From an uncultured Bacteroidales bacterium (GTDB lineage Bacteria; Bacteroidota; Bacteroidia; Bacteroidales; Muribaculaceae): a stretch of DNA of 53,387 nt. The translations under genes and the position numbers were made by a program. Below the pieces are notes generated by a model. That model was not told the DNA's origin. It did no database searches and saw only the letters and a program-made list of their open reading frames with translations. Positions 35,121 to 44,672 of this stretch are shown piece by piece; the first letter of the stretch is position 1, and the number at the start of each line of letters is the position of its first letter. Location: positions 1-53,387 of the forward strand of contig CAMWNG010000006.1 of NCBI GenBank assembly GCA_947175575.1. The letters run 5' to 3'.

Positions 35121-35163
35121 ATAAGAATGGGGATGCGTCACACGGACACATCCCCATTCTTAT
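35121..35163 (-). terminator. Strong hairpin after nifJ
   Basis: ATAAGAATGGGGATG (35121-35135) pairs perfectly with CATCCCCATTCTTAT (35149-35163), giving a 15-bp stem with a 13-nt loop, 18 bp beyond the nifJ stop codon on the minus strand. It is the likely nifJ terminator. Its T-tract is poor, so it may instead be a 3'-end stabiliser. Confidence 0.65.
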
Positions 35164-35180
35164 GAAGTATGTTACGGATT

Positions 35181-38100
35181 TTATTTCACGTCGGGATCAA
35201 CACCCCACTGCTGGCGGGCCAGACGGCGGTAGTTGTTGTAGCGCCACATTGCGTTGGCCTTGGCTGCGGCGAAAAGTTCTGCGGCTTCAGCGGGGTACTG
35301 CTTGAGAACCGAAGAGTAGCGTACTTCGCCCTTGAGGAAGTCTTCGAATTTGTCCCAGTCGGGTTCTTTGGAGTCAAGGGTGAATGGGTTCTCGTTGTTG
35401 AGCTCGTTGGCGGGGTTGTAGCGCCAGAGCTGCCAGTAGCCACATTCGACAGCGCGAGCTTCTTCGGCCTGGCTGTGACCCATGCCTGCGCGGAGGCCGT
35501 GGTTGATACAGGGCGAGTAAGCGATGATGAGCGAAGGACCGTCGTAAGCTTCAGCTTCACGGATGGCTTTGAGGGTCTGTGCGTTGTCGGCACCCATTGC
35601 AACCTGAGCCACATAAACGTATCCGTAGGTGGAGGCGATAAGGCCGAGATCCTTTTTGCGGATGCGTTTGCCGGCAGCGGCGAATTTGGCGATAGCACCC
35701 ACGGGGGTAGCTTTTGAAGCCTGGCCGCCGGTGTTGGAGTAAACTTCGGTGTCGAGAACGATCACGTTCACGTTTTCGCCCGAAGCGAGCACGTGGTCAA
35801 GACCGCCGAAACCTATGTCGTATGCAGCACCGTCGCCGGCGATGATCCACTGGCTGCGGGCGGCGATGAATCCCTTGAGCTCAAGGAGAGCCTTGCAGGT
35901 GTCGCAGCCGCATGCTTCGCAGAGAGGCACGAGTTTGTCGGCAACTTCGCGTGTGGAGGCGGCGTTGTCGCGGTTGTCGAGCCACTGCTGTGCGAGAGCC
36001 TTGATTTCATCGGAGCACTTGTCGCAGGTGGTGAGCTGTGTCATCAGTTCGGCGACGCGGGCGCGCATCTTGCCGGATGCGATCTTCATGCCGAGGCCGA
36101 ATTCAGCGAAGTCCTCGAAGAGCGAGTTGGCCCATGCGGGACCGTGTCCGTTCTCATCCTTGCAGTAAGGGGTAGAGGGCACAGAGCCGGAGTAGATTGA
36201 CGAGCAACCGGTGGCGTTTGCTACCATCTGATGGTCACCGAAGAGCTGAGTGATGAGTTTGACGTAGGGAGTTTCGCCGCAGCCGGAGCAAGCACCTGAG
36301 AATTCGAAGAGCGGAGTAGCGAACTGCGAATTCTTGACGTTGGCCTGAACGTCGACGAGCGATGCCTTGGATTTGACGTTAGCCACGCAGTAGTCCCATT
36401 CGGCCTGAGCGGCGAGCTGGGTTTCGAGGGGCTTCATCTCCAGAGCTTTCACGCCCTTCTTGCCGGGGCAGACGTCAACGCAGTTGGAGCATCCGAGACA
36501 GTCGAGAACGTCGACAGACTGGATGAAGCGCATGCCGGCGAAAGTCTTGCCGATGGCGGGCAGAGTGTCGGCCTCGCCGAACGGTGCGCCGGCCATTTCC
36601 TGTGCGTCGAGCACGAAGGGGCGGATGGCGGCGTGAGGGCAGACATAGGCGCACTTGTTGCACTGGATACAGTTTTCTTCGAGCCATTCGGGAACGAAAG
36701 CTGCGACGCCGCGCTTTTCGTAGCGAGCGGTGCCCTGCTGCCATGTGCCGTCGGAGAAGTCGACGAACTGTTTCACGGTGAGGAGTGTGCCGTCCTGAGC
36801 ATTGATGGGACGTACGATTTCGTTGATGAAGGCGGGGTCGTTGTTCTCAGCCTTGGGATCATCGGGGAGCTGAGCCCATGCGGGATCGACAGCGAGGGTG
36901 TGGTATTCACCGCCGCGATCAACGGCCGCATAGTTCTTGTCGACCACATCCTGACCCTTCTTGCCGTAGCTCTTGACGATGAATTTCTTCATCTGCTCGA
37001 TGGCGAGGTCAACGGGAATCACTTCGGTGATGCGGAAGAACGCAGACTGGAGGATGGTGTTGGTGCGGTTTCCGAGACCGATTTCCTGAGCGATCTTGGT
37101 TGCGTTGATGTAATAGACAGTGATGTTGTGCTGTGCGAAATAGCGTTTTACGCGGTTGGGGAGGTTGGCTGCGAGTTCGTCACCTTCCCAGATTGTGTTG
37201 AGGAGGAATGTGCCGCCGTCGCGCAGGCCGCGTGTCACGTCGTACATGTGCAGGTAAGCCTGAACGTGACAAGCCACGAAGTTAGGGGTGTTCACCAGAT
37301 AAGTGGAGCGGATGGGCTCGTCGCCGAAACGGAGGTGGGAGCAGGTGAAGCCGCCTGATTTCTTGGAGTCGTATTCAAAGTAAGCCTGACAGTATTTGTC
37401 AGTGTTCTCACCGATAATTTTGACAGAGTTCTTGTTTGCGCCCACTGTGCCGTCGGCACCCAGTCCGTAGAACTTAGCCTCGTAGATGCTGTGTCCGCCG
37501 AGAGCCATTTCGGGACGCTGGGGAAGCGAAGTGAATGTAACGTCGTCGACGATACCCACGGTGAAGTGGTCTTTAGGCTGGGGCAGGGCGAGGTTTTCGT
37601 ACACGCCGATAATCATCGAGGGAGTGGTGTCCTTCGAAGCCAGACCATAGCGGCCGCCTACGATGACGGGGGCGTCGGCCTTGCCGTAGAAAGCTTCCTT
37701 GACGTCGAGGTAGAGGGGTTCGCCGTTTGCACCGGGCTCTTTTGTGCGGTCAAGCACAGCGATGCGTTTCGCTGTGGCGGGGATGGCGGCCATGAGGTGC
37801 TTGACGGAGAAGGGACGGTAGAGGTGAACGCTCACCAGACCGACTTTCTCACCCTTGGCCATCATGTAGTCGATGGCTTCCTGAGCGGCCTGGGTCACGG
37901 AGCCCATGGCGATGATTACGCGGTCGGCATCTTCGGCGCCGTAGTAGTTGAAGAGGTGGTATTCACGGCCGGTGATTTCGGAAATTTTGGCCATGTATTC
38001 CTCGACGATCTCGGGCACGGCATCGTACACTTTATTGCAGGATTCGCGGTGCTGGAAGAAAACGTCTGCATTTTCGGCCATGCCGCGGGCAACGGGAGCG

Positions 38101-38738
38101 TCGGGTGTGAGTGCGCGCTGGCGGAAACGGGCCAGAGCGTCGCGGTCGAGCAGGGGAGCGAGGTCGTCCTGGTCGAGCATTTCGATTTTCTGAATTTCGT
38201 GAGAAGTGCGGAAACCGTCGAAGAAGTTGACGAAAGGCACAGAGCTCTTGATGGTGGAGAGGTGAGCCACGCCTGCGAGGTCCATTACTTCCTGAACAGA
38301 GCCTTCGGCAAGCATGGCGAATCCGGTCTGGCGTACGGACATCACGTCCTGATGGTCGCCGAAGATGGATAGCGCGTGCGAGGCCAAAGTACGGGCAGAC
38401 ACATGGAAAACGGTGGGCAACTGTTCGCCGGCGATCTTGTACATGTTGGGGATCATCAGCAGCAGGCCCTGAGATGCAGTGTAAGTAGTGGTGAGCGCAC
38501 CGGCCTGGAGCGAGCCGTGCACGGCACCGGCAGCGCCGCCTTCGCTCTGCATTTCCTGCACGAGTACAGTTTCACCGAAGATGTTTTTACGACCGGCGGC
38601 AGCCCATTCGTCCACATACTCGGCCATGGTCGAGGACGGGGTGATGGGATAGATAGCGGCCACTTCCGAGAACATATAGCTCACGTGGGCGGCCGCCTGG
38701 TTTCCGTCGCAGGTCAAGAATTTCTTGTCCTTACTCAT
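35181..38738 (-). CDS. nifJ: Pyruvate:ferredoxin (flavodoxin) oxidoreductase, single-chain
   Basis: 1185 residues, the usual length of the homodimeric enzyme. The order of domains is: POR N-terminal (HVSYMFSEVAAIYPITPSS near residue 17), transketolase-like domain II, POR gamma domain (FYGLGADGTVGANKNSVKII near 428), 2x[4Fe-4S] ferredoxin domain (CIQCNKCAYVCP near 687, CLGCSNCVDVCP near 742), and the thiamine-diphosphate domain (CSGCGETPYVKL, DGAAYDIGFGGLDH, DTEVYSNTGGQASKATP). A further cysteine set is in CEACGCDTC. It oxidises pyruvate to acetyl-CoA and CO2, passing electrons to ferredoxin, a central step in anaerobes. It is transcribed alone. Confidence 0.97.
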   Translation of the reverse strand: MSKDKKFLTCDGNQAAAHVSYMFSEVAAIYPITPSSTMAEYVDEWAAAGRKNIFGETVLVQEMQSEGGAAGAVHGSLQAGALTTTYTASQGLLLMIPNMYKIAGEQLPTVFHVSARTLASHALSIFGDHQDVMSVRQTGFAMLAEGSVQEVMDLAGVAHLSTIKSSVPFVNFFDGFRTSHEIQKIEMLDQDDLAPLLDRDALARFRQRALTPDAPVARGMAENADVFFQHRESCNKVYDAVPEIVEEYMAKISEITGREYHLFNYYGAEDADRVIIAMGSVTQAAQEAIDYMMAKGEKVGLVSVHLYRPFSVKHLMAAIPATAKRIAVLDRTKEPGANGEPLYLDVKEAFYGKADAPVIVGGRYGLASKDTTPSMIIGVYENLALPQPKDHFTVGIVDDVTFTSLPQRPEMALGGHSIYEAKFYGLGADGTVGANKNSVKIIGENTDKYCQAYFEYDSKKSGGFTCSHLRFGDEPIRSTYLVNTPNFVACHVQAYLHMYDVTRGLRDGGTFLLNTIWEGDELAANLPNRVKRYFAQHNITVYYINATKIAQEIGLGNRTNTILQSAFFRITEVIPVDLAIEQMKKFIVKSYGKKGQDVVDKNYAAVDRGGEYHTLAVDPAWAQLPDDPKAENNDPAFINEIVRPINAQDGTLLTVKQFVDFSDGTWQQGTARYEKRGVAAFVPEWLEENCIQCNKCAYVCPHAAIRPFVLDAQEMAGAPFGEADTLPAIGKTFAGMRFIQSVDVLDCLGCSNCVDVCPGKKGVKALEMKPLETQLAAQAEWDYCVANVKSKASLVDVQANVKNSQFATPLFEFSGACSGCGETPYVKLITQLFGDHQMVANATGCSSIYSGSVPSTPYCKDENGHGPAWANSLFEDFAEFGLGMKIASGKMRARVAELMTQLTTCDKCSDEIKALAQQWLDNRDNAASTREVADKLVPLCEACGCDTCKALLELKGFIAARSQWIIAGDGAAYDIGFGGLDHVLASGENVNVIVLDTEVYSNTGGQASKATPVGAIAKFAAAGKRIRKKDLGLIASTYGYVYVAQVAMGADNAQTLKAIREAEAYDGPSLIIAYSPCINHGLRAGMGHSQAEEARAVECGYWQLWRYNPANELNNENPFTLDSKEPDWDKFEDFLKGEVRYSSVLKQYPAEAAELFAAAKANAMWRYNNYRRLARQQWGVDPDVK

Positions 38739-38837
38739 AATATTATTTTGCTTAATTGGTTTTTTGAGTTAATCACCATGACGCCGTTTCCACATTAATA
38801 TAATGCCGGGGAATAAGGCGCCAGAAGAAAATTCGCA

Positions 38838-38868
38838 CAAAGGTAATGAAAAAATCCGCAATCACCAA
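38838..38868 (-). promoter_or_regulatory. Complete Bacteroidota promoter for nifJ
   Basis: On the minus strand, TTG (38868-38866), a 20-nt spacer and TACCTTTG (38845-38838). The leader to the nifJ start codon at 38738 is about 93 nt, longer than for the other genes here. Confidence 0.8.
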
Positions 38869-38947
38869 AACAAACAGCCCCATCCGGAGCGCAAAATGTG
38901 CGAAAAGATATTAAAAGTATGCGGGCGGTAGCCGGCGTCTTCGCGTT

Positions 38948-39125
38948 CTTAGACCCCGTTCCTCAATATTAGTTAAGACCCGGTATATCCCAAGCCAAAC
39001 GATAAGTTACAAAATGCCTTGTTCTTCAGTCACGTAGCTACGGCTACGCTCCTTCATCACAAGACAAAAATCACTCAGAGATATGCGACCCCGGCCTTAA
39101 CAAGTATTGGGGAACGGTGTCTTAA
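38948..39125. repeat. Element B: 178-bp inverted-repeat element with structured core
   Basis: The arms (CTTAGACCCCGTTCC at the left, its reverse complement at the right with two changes) agree at about 28 of 35 paired positions and match the short hairpins C and D. The loop, read on the minus strand, holds at 39055-39022 the core GAAGGAGCGTAGC / AGCTACGTGACTGAA, a diverged copy of the core in element A at 13337. A 16-codon open frame over the core (MKERSRSY...) is not conserved in element A. The element fills most of the 468-bp gap between divergent nifJ and porU, downstream of the nifJ promoter elements. No porU promoter was recognised in the 81 bp that remain before porU. Confidence 0.75.
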
Positions 39126-39206
39126 CAATTATTATGGATATCAGGCCGGAATATCGGACAATATCGGAAGTCATCTTACGTTATAAGTGTGTAAAGCTAC
39201 GTATAC

Positions 39207-42200
39207 ATGCAATTATCATCATATCTCTCTCATCTCCGGCGTCGGGTGATCATAGTGCTTGCCGCCGTTTTCGTTTCTCTTACTGCCGGTGCGTTCTCGC
39301 CCGATTCTTATCCGCAGACATCACCCCTGGCCTCGGGCAAGTGGGTGAAGGTAGCTGTTTCGGAATCAGGCCTTTACCGCGTCGATGCCGCATCGCTGCG
39401 TTCCATGGGATTCAGCGACGCCTCCCGCGTGCGTGTCTACGGACAGGGCGGCGGACGCCTTTCGGATATATTGGATAAGCAGACGGCTCAAGACTATATG
39501 TTCGTCAATCATTCGGAAGCGCTTCCGGACGGATCGTTGGTGTTCTACGGTTATGGTCCCGAGCACTGGGAGGTGTCGACCGGCACCCGCTACCACAGCG
39601 AGATGAATCCGTATGCTTCAGAGGGCTACTATCTGCTTACCGAGGCAGGGGGGGCGGATGCCGATCTCCCCGCCCCGATGGCCTATGGGGAAGACAGCCG
39701 TAATCCCGTAGAGACAGCCTTCTGCCGCCTGCAGCACGAGAAGAACACGGTGCAGGCCACCGAGGTCGGCCCTCTGTTTCTGGGCGAGGACATGATGCGC
39801 ACGCCGCAGCGCGACTTCGAGTTCCGGACTCCGGGACGTCTGCAGGGGTCGGACGTGTGGATCGAGACCCAGATAGCACATTTCCACACAGGAGCGCGGG
39901 CCAATCTCGAATTCTATATCAACGGCAATAAGGACATAGTGCAGAGCACGGACGTGGTGCCGGCCACCACAGTCAGCAATTATGTGTACGGATCCATGAC
40001 CACTACGCGGCGCACCGTGCGTCCGGCCACTTTGGACAAGTTCACCGTCACGGTGAAATATATTCCGGAGGTGACTCCGAAGTGGGCTAACCTTGACTAC
40101 GTGACAGTGAACTATACCCGTGAACTCAAACTTGAGGCAGGGGACAGTTTCATGTTCTGGAGCAATCAGCCGTCGCTCGGTCTGACCGCTCCGGCCGATG
40201 CCCGCGTGTGGTGTGTCGACCAGTATTCACCGGTGCGCAGCGTAGAGACGAGATATGCCGACGGCGTGCACGTGTTCCGTCCGTCGGACGGTGTGCTTCA
40301 CGGCTATGTCGCCTGGACTCCGTCGTCTTCCTTCATGGTTCCGCGCGTCGTGGGTGATGTGGCCAATCAGGACCTTCATGCCCAGGTGATGGCGGAGCCG
40401 GCCGAGATGCTCATAATCACTCCCTCGCTCTACCGTGAGTCGGCCGAACGTATCGCCGCCCTTCACCGCGATGTGCAGGGCATGGCTGTGCGTGTCGTGG
40501 ATTGCAAGGACATATATAACGAATATGGAGCGGGGAATCCGGATGTGAGCGTGCTGCGCCGCTATCTCAAGCATGTATATGATGTACAGGGTGCCGGAGA
40601 GACCCCTCTGCGATATGTGCTGCTTATGGGTCGCGCCACGATGGACGGCGCGGAGCGCCTGGCCGACACTTCGGCTCAGGGATATGTGCAGCTGCCGTGG
40701 TGGGTGGTGCGACAGGCACGTCTGTCCATGACGTCCAACGACGGCTTCGGCACCGACGATTTCATAGCGATGCTCGAGGATAACGCCGGATCCGATCTCG
40801 GACTGGATCACCTCTCGGTTGCTGTGGGTCGTATTCCGGTGCTTACGCCGGACGAGGGTCTCACCATAGCCGACAAGTTAACCGGTTATATGACTCAGGC
40901 AAAAAAGACAGGTTGGAAAAATCGTGTCGTGATTCTGGCCGACGACGAGGACCGCGGCGTGCATCTCCATCAGGCCGAGGAACTGATAAGATATCTCGAG
41001 GAAACCCCCGGCATGCAGCATCTGGTCGACAAGGTGTATATCGATGCGTACGAAAAGACCGGGGGTACCTATCCCGCCGCCCGTCAGGAAATGTTCCGCG
41101 CGCTGGACGAGGGCGCCGCGTGGTGGCTCTACACCGGCCATGCAAACAATCATTCATGGACCGGAGAGGCTATGCTCACCTATTCCGACATCAATTCCAT
41201 GTATTTCCGTAATCTGCCGTTCGTGCTCGCGTCCACCTGCGACTTCCTGCGTTGGGACTGCGAGACCGTTTCCGGCGGCGAGATTATGTTCAAGGAGCGC
41301 TACGGCGGAGCCGTGGGCATGATCAGTGCCACCCGTCCCGTTTATATATCCGATAACGCATACTTCCTGAACGCTTTCGGGCGCGCGTGTGCCGCCCGTG
41401 ATGAAAACGGATCTTTCGGTACGCCCGGCGATGTCTACCGCAACCTCAAGAACGACATCCGCGACATCAAAGGCAAGCGCGTGAGCAATGCCAACCGGCT
41501 GCGTTTCGTGTTCATGGGCGATCCGGCTGTGCCGATGGTGACGCCTGACAACATAGTGCGTGTGGAGACAATCGACGGAAAACCTGTCGACGGCAACGAT
41601 CAGATAATCATCGGTGCCCTCGGACGCCCGGTGATCGAAGGTGTAGTTACCGACCCCGCCGGAAATGTCCTTACAGGATTCAACGGTGTTGTCACCGTGG
41701 ACATTTTCGACGCCCTTCAGTCGGTAACGACACTTGCCCACGGCAACGGCATCGAGGACACGTTCGACCGTCACGGCGACCGTCTCTATTCCGGTTCGGC
41801 GCGTGTGACCGACGGTCACTTCTCACTTGTGGCAGCGATGCCCTCGCTGGTGGCCGACAACTTCCGTCCGGCCACGATGTCGCTCTATGCCTACGATCTC
41901 GGTTCATCTGCCGAGGCGGTTGGTCTTAACAAGGACTTCTATGTGTTCGGCTTCGACGAGCCGGAGACTCCCGACACCACAGTGCCTGTTATCGAATCGT
42001 TCGTCCTCAATCACGCAGGATTCACCTCGGGCGATCAGGTCAACTTCAACCCGATGGTGATAGCCCGCGTCAGCGATGACCTCGGCCTGAATCTTTCTAC
42101 CGCCGGCGTAGGTCACAACATGACCCTCACGCTTGACGAACGCACCACATTCTCCGATGTGTCATCGTTCTTCATCCCGGATGCCAACGGCAATCCGTCC

Positions 42201-42638
42201 GGTGTGATCAACTACAGTCTGTCGGATCTCACCGAGGGGTATCATCAGTTGCGTCTGCGCGTGTTCGACACCTCGGGCAACATGTCCGAACAGACCATCG
42301 AGTTCTATGCCTGCGAGAATCTGTCGCCGCAGATATTCGATGTGTACACCGATGCCAGCCCGGCGCGCACAACGGCTAATTTTTACGTGAAGCATGACCG
42401 TCCTGAAAACATCACCGAAGTACTCGTCACAGTTTATAATCTGATGGGAACTCCCTTGTGGAGCGGCAGTGCCAAAGGTATGAGCGACGGCGACGTGTCG
42501 GCTCCTGTGACATGGAATCTCAATGACAATTCCGGCCGTCGGGTTCCTCGCGGAATCTATCTTTACCGTGCGTCGATCACCACTGACAACCAGACGTTTG
42601 AAACAGCGAGCCGGCGTATTGCCGTGGCGGCGGAATGA
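39207..42638 (+). CDS. porU: Type IX secretion system sortase PorU (C25 gingipain-like peptidase)
   Basis: 1143 residues. After a signal anchor or peptide (VIIVLAAVFVSLTAGAFS) the N-terminal part has the PorU phrases SGKWVKVAVSESGLYRVDAA and RVRVYGQGGG. The C25 protease domain spans about residues 395-770, with the catalytic histidine in WLYTGHANNHSW near 645 and the catalytic cysteine in LASTCDFLRWD near 677. The end of the protein has the usual PorU tail with TVYNLMGTPLW and GIYLYRASIT. PorU sits on the cell surface, cleaves the C-terminal signal from T9SS cargo and attaches cargo to A-LPS. Its stop codon overlaps the next gene by ATGA. Confidence 0.93.
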   Translation: MQLSSYLSHLRRRVIIVLAAVFVSLTAGAFSPDSYPQTSPLASGKWVKVAVSESGLYRVDAASLRSMGFSDASRVRVYGQGGGRLSDILDKQTAQDYMFVNHSEALPDGSLVFYGYGPEHWEVSTGTRYHSEMNPYASEGYYLLTEAGGADADLPAPMAYGEDSRNPVETAFCRLQHEKNTVQATEVGPLFLGEDMMRTPQRDFEFRTPGRLQGSDVWIETQIAHFHTGARANLEFYINGNKDIVQSTDVVPATTVSNYVYGSMTTTRRTVRPATLDKFTVTVKYIPEVTPKWANLDYVTVNYTRELKLEAGDSFMFWSNQPSLGLTAPADARVWCVDQYSPVRSVETRYADGVHVFRPSDGVLHGYVAWTPSSSFMVPRVVGDVANQDLHAQVMAEPAEMLIITPSLYRESAERIAALHRDVQGMAVRVVDCKDIYNEYGAGNPDVSVLRRYLKHVYDVQGAGETPLRYVLLMGRATMDGAERLADTSAQGYVQLPWWVVRQARLSMTSNDGFGTDDFIAMLEDNAGSDLGLDHLSVAVGRIPVLTPDEGLTIADKLTGYMTQAKKTGWKNRVVILADDEDRGVHLHQAEELIRYLEETPGMQHLVDKVYIDAYEKTGGTYPAARQEMFRALDEGAAWWLYTGHANNHSWTGEAMLTYSDINSMYFRNLPFVLASTCDFLRWDCETVSGGEIMFKERYGGAVGMISATRPVYISDNAYFLNAFGRACAARDENGSFGTPGDVYRNLKNDIRDIKGKRVSNANRLRFVFMGDPAVPMVTPDNIVRVETIDGKPVDGNDQIIIGALGRPVIEGVVTDPAGNVLTGFNGVVTVDIFDALQSVTTLAHGNGIEDTFDRHGDRLYSGSARVTDGHFSLVAAMPSLVADNFRPATMSLYAYDLGSSAEAVGLNKDFYVFGFDEPETPDTTVPVIESFVLNHAGFTSGDQVNFNPMVIARVSDDLGLNLSTAGVGHNMTLTLDERTTFSDVSSFFIPDANGNPSGVINYSLSDLTEGYHQLRLRVFDTSGNMSEQTIEFYACENLSPQIFDVYTDASPARTTANFYVKHDRPENITEVLVTVYNLMGTPLWSGSAKGMSDGDVSAPVTWNLNDNSGRRVPRGIYLYRASITTDNQTFETASRRIAVAAE

Positions 42639-43669
42639 AACGGTTGATGAAATTTATAATGGCGGTGACAGTCGTCCTTATCGCGGGCGCCTGTCACCGC
42701 CTGCCGCATTTTGAAAATGACCCCGAAGGTAATTTTGACGCACTCTGGAGCATTCTTGATACACATTACTGCTACTTCCGTGAGAAAGGCATAGATTGGG
42801 ATTCGGTGTATTCCGTTTACCGTCCGAAAGTTACACCCGAAACCGGAGCGATAGAACTGTTCACCATCTGTTCGGCCATGCTTGACGAACTGCGGGACGG
42901 TCATGTGAATCTCTCGACACCGTTCGCCACATCGTATTATAAGAAATGGTGGTCGGATTATCCACAGAACTATGATGCCAGACTTGTGGAACAATATTAT
43001 CTGAACTTCGGGGGATTCTCACGCAACGGTCTGACCTATGCGATACTTCCCGACTCGGTGGGCTATATGCGGTACACGAGCTTCTCCTACACCCTTTCTG
43101 ACCTTACTCTCGACTACGCACTCGCGCTTCTCAACCCGTGCAAGGGGCTGATCATTGATGTGCGCGACAACGGCGGAGGTGAACTCACCAATGTGGAGAC
43201 CCTCGTGGCACGATTCATCGACCGACGTATCACGGCAGGTTATATCTCGCACAAGTCAGGTCCGGGGCATGGCGATTTCTCTGAACCGTATGAGTATTAT
43301 TTCGATCCGGCGCCGGCACCCCGTATACACTGGGAGAAACCCGTAGCGATTCTGACGAACCGGAGCACGTTCAGTGCGGCGAATAATTTCGTAGCCGTAA
43401 TGCATGCGTTGAGTGCCGTAAGGCTCATCGGCGACACTACCGGGGGAGGGTCCGGCATGCCGTTCAGTTCTGAGATTCCTTGTGGCTGGAGCGTGCGATT
43501 TTCCGGTTCGCCGGTCTATGAGTCCAATATGCTGGTCACTGAATTCGGAATCGCCCCCGATATACATGTGGATCTGGATCCGGAGAAAGCTCTTGACGGC
43601 ATCGACACAATGCTTGACGCAGCTGTGGACGACATATTGCAGCGCGCGTCAGGGCAGAAACAAGATTGA
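42635..43669 (+). CDS. S41-family peptidase, lipoprotein
   Basis: 344 residues. The lipobox IAGAC gives an acylated cysteine at about residue 20. The N-terminal helical region (FDALWSILDTHYCYFREKGI) is typical of tail-specific proteases. The S41 core has GYMRYTSF, GLIIDVRDNGGGEL near 171 and the nucleophile region ILTNRSTFSAANNFVAVM near 239, followed by GDTTGGGSG. No PDZ domain of normal size is seen, so it is the short type. It overlaps porU by four bases, so the two are made together. A link to surface-protein processing is inferred from that. A terminator follows. Confidence 0.9.
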   Translation: MKRLMKFIMAVTVVLIAGACHRLPHFENDPEGNFDALWSILDTHYCYFREKGIDWDSVYSVYRPKVTPETGAIELFTICSAMLDELRDGHVNLSTPFATSYYKKWWSDYPQNYDARLVEQYYLNFGGFSRNGLTYAILPDSVGYMRYTSFSYTLSDLTLDYALALLNPCKGLIIDVRDNGGGELTNVETLVARFIDRRITAGYISHKSGPGHGDFSEPYEYYFDPAPAPRIHWEKPVAILTNRSTFSAANNFVAVMHALSAVRLIGDTTGGGSGMPFSSEIPCGWSVRFSGSPVYESNMLVTEFGIAPDIHVDLDPEKALDGIDTMLDAAVDDILQRASGQKQD

Positions 43670-43687
43670 GACACATATTGCTTTAAG

Positions 43688-43724
43688 AAAAAATGCAACA
43701 ACCGCAGGGCTGTTGCATTTTTTT
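43688..43724 (+). terminator. Rho-independent terminator after the S41 peptidase gene
   Basis: AAAAAATGCAACA and TGTTGCATTTTTT form a 13-bp stem with a 10-nt loop, ending in seven T residues. Confidence 0.9.
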
Positions 43725-43736
43725 GTGCCCGAAAAT

Positions 43737-43767
43737 TTGCAATCGTTGAAATAATGTTGTAAATTTG
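43737..43767 (+). promoter_or_regulatory. Complete Bacteroidota promoter for the small gene at 43806
   Basis: TTG at 43737-43739, a 20-nt spacer and TAAATTTG at 43760-43767. Confidence 0.75.
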
Positions 43768-43805
43768 CAACGTAATAACAATGTGAAATATTCCTACCAG
43801 AAACT

Positions 43806-44210
43806 ATGAAGAGAATAATTAACCAGCGAAACCGCGACTTTCTGCGCAAATGCCGCGAACGCATCACCTTGTTGAAGGCAGACGGTCGAGTGTCAACGAT
43901 TGAAGATGTCGTGGATTATGTGTTGTTGCATCCGGCACCGCGCTATTATGCCGACAACTCAAGGATTTACAGGCGCGTAATAAGTTATATGAACGGTGAA
44001 AGGGCGAAACACGGCACCGTATGCGCCACCGAGGGATTCGAGGATCTGATGAGGGATCTCGCAAAGGCTTGTAAGCGTTTTCCGGAAGATTCAGTGCGCA
44101 TAAATCTCATGAGACTCACGGCCGGCCTGTTCGGATCACCTCGTTTCTACATATCTCGCCACCGGGCTCTGATGCTCGCGCATCTCAATTTTTCCGAAAT
44201 CATTGCATAA
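43806..44210 (+). CDS. Small basic hypothetical protein
   Basis: 134 residues, rich in Arg, Lys and aromatic residues, with no signal peptide or membrane segment. It begins MKRIINQRNRDFLRKCRERI and contains DVVDYVLLHPAPRYYADNSR, then RVISYMNGERAKHG. The predicted fold is all-helical and basic enough to bind nucleic acid. I do not recognise a family. It has a complete promoter of its own and lies 32 bp upstream of a second small unknown gene, so the two may form a unit. Confidence 0.75.
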   Translation: MKRIINQRNRDFLRKCRERITLLKADGRVSTIEDVVDYVLLHPAPRYYADNSRIYRRVISYMNGERAKHGTVCATEGFEDLMRDLAKACKRFPEDSVRINLMRLTAGLFGSPRFYISRHRALMLAHLNFSEIIA

Positions 44211-44242
44211 TTACAACATTATTTTACCAATCCAAAATCTCT

Positions 44243-44644
44243 ATGAAAATTTCCCACGATTCGATTCTGGAGGCTCTCTATGCCTCCACGGCTCTGGCCA
44301 CTCTTACGCCCGAACATCGCGCGACTCTCCTTCACCCCGACCATGCTCCGGCCATCAAGGCTCTCGTCAAGGACGCGGTAGGAATAGTCATAGCCCGCTG
44401 CCCCAATCTGTCTCCGGCGGTCAACTTCCTTATAGACTCAGTTGAAATTGAGTTGCCGGCAGGCAGTCCGGCAGCAGCGATTGAATGTGCGCTTCGTCCG
44501 GTTCTCGCCTCCATAATACTCTACATAGTGAGACTTTCTGCGGGCGAAAGCCCCGTTTTCCCCTCCGCCATTCTTGACTCTCTGAATCAGCTCGCGGCCC
44601 CGGCGGTCGGTTCCGGAGTCAGGATACGCCGGGTGTATTACTGA
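44243..44644 (+). CDS. Small hypothetical protein
   Basis: 133 residues. It is Ala- and Leu-rich and helical, with a hydrophobic stretch near residues 86-98 (LRPVLASIILYIV) that is too short and isolated to call a membrane segment with confidence. There is no signal peptide and no recognised domain. It has no promoter consensus directly upstream and probably shares the transcript of the gene at 43806. It is convergent with the CpsB-like gene, with a 28-bp gap. Confidence 0.65.
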   Translation: MKISHDSILEALYASTALATLTPEHRATLLHPDHAPAIKALVKDAVGIVIARCPNLSPAVNFLIDSVEIELPAGSPAAAIECALRPVLASIILYIVRLSAGESPVFPSAILDSLNQLAAPAVGSGVRIRRVYY

Positions 44645-44672
44645 TACGGGAGCAGAGGCGGAGGAAATGCGG

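Noticed and set aside
36633-38372. Long open frames on the plus strand opposite nifJ, and similar mirror frames opposite carB, porU and parC
   Set aside because: They are antisense to well-supported conserved genes, have shadow-like composition (runs of V, A, H, G) and no homology or promoters. High GC codon use produces them.
39004-39057. 16-codon frame over the core of element B on the minus strand (MKERSRSYVTEEQGIL)
   Set aside because: The frame is not kept in element A and no ribosome-binding context or promoter was seen.
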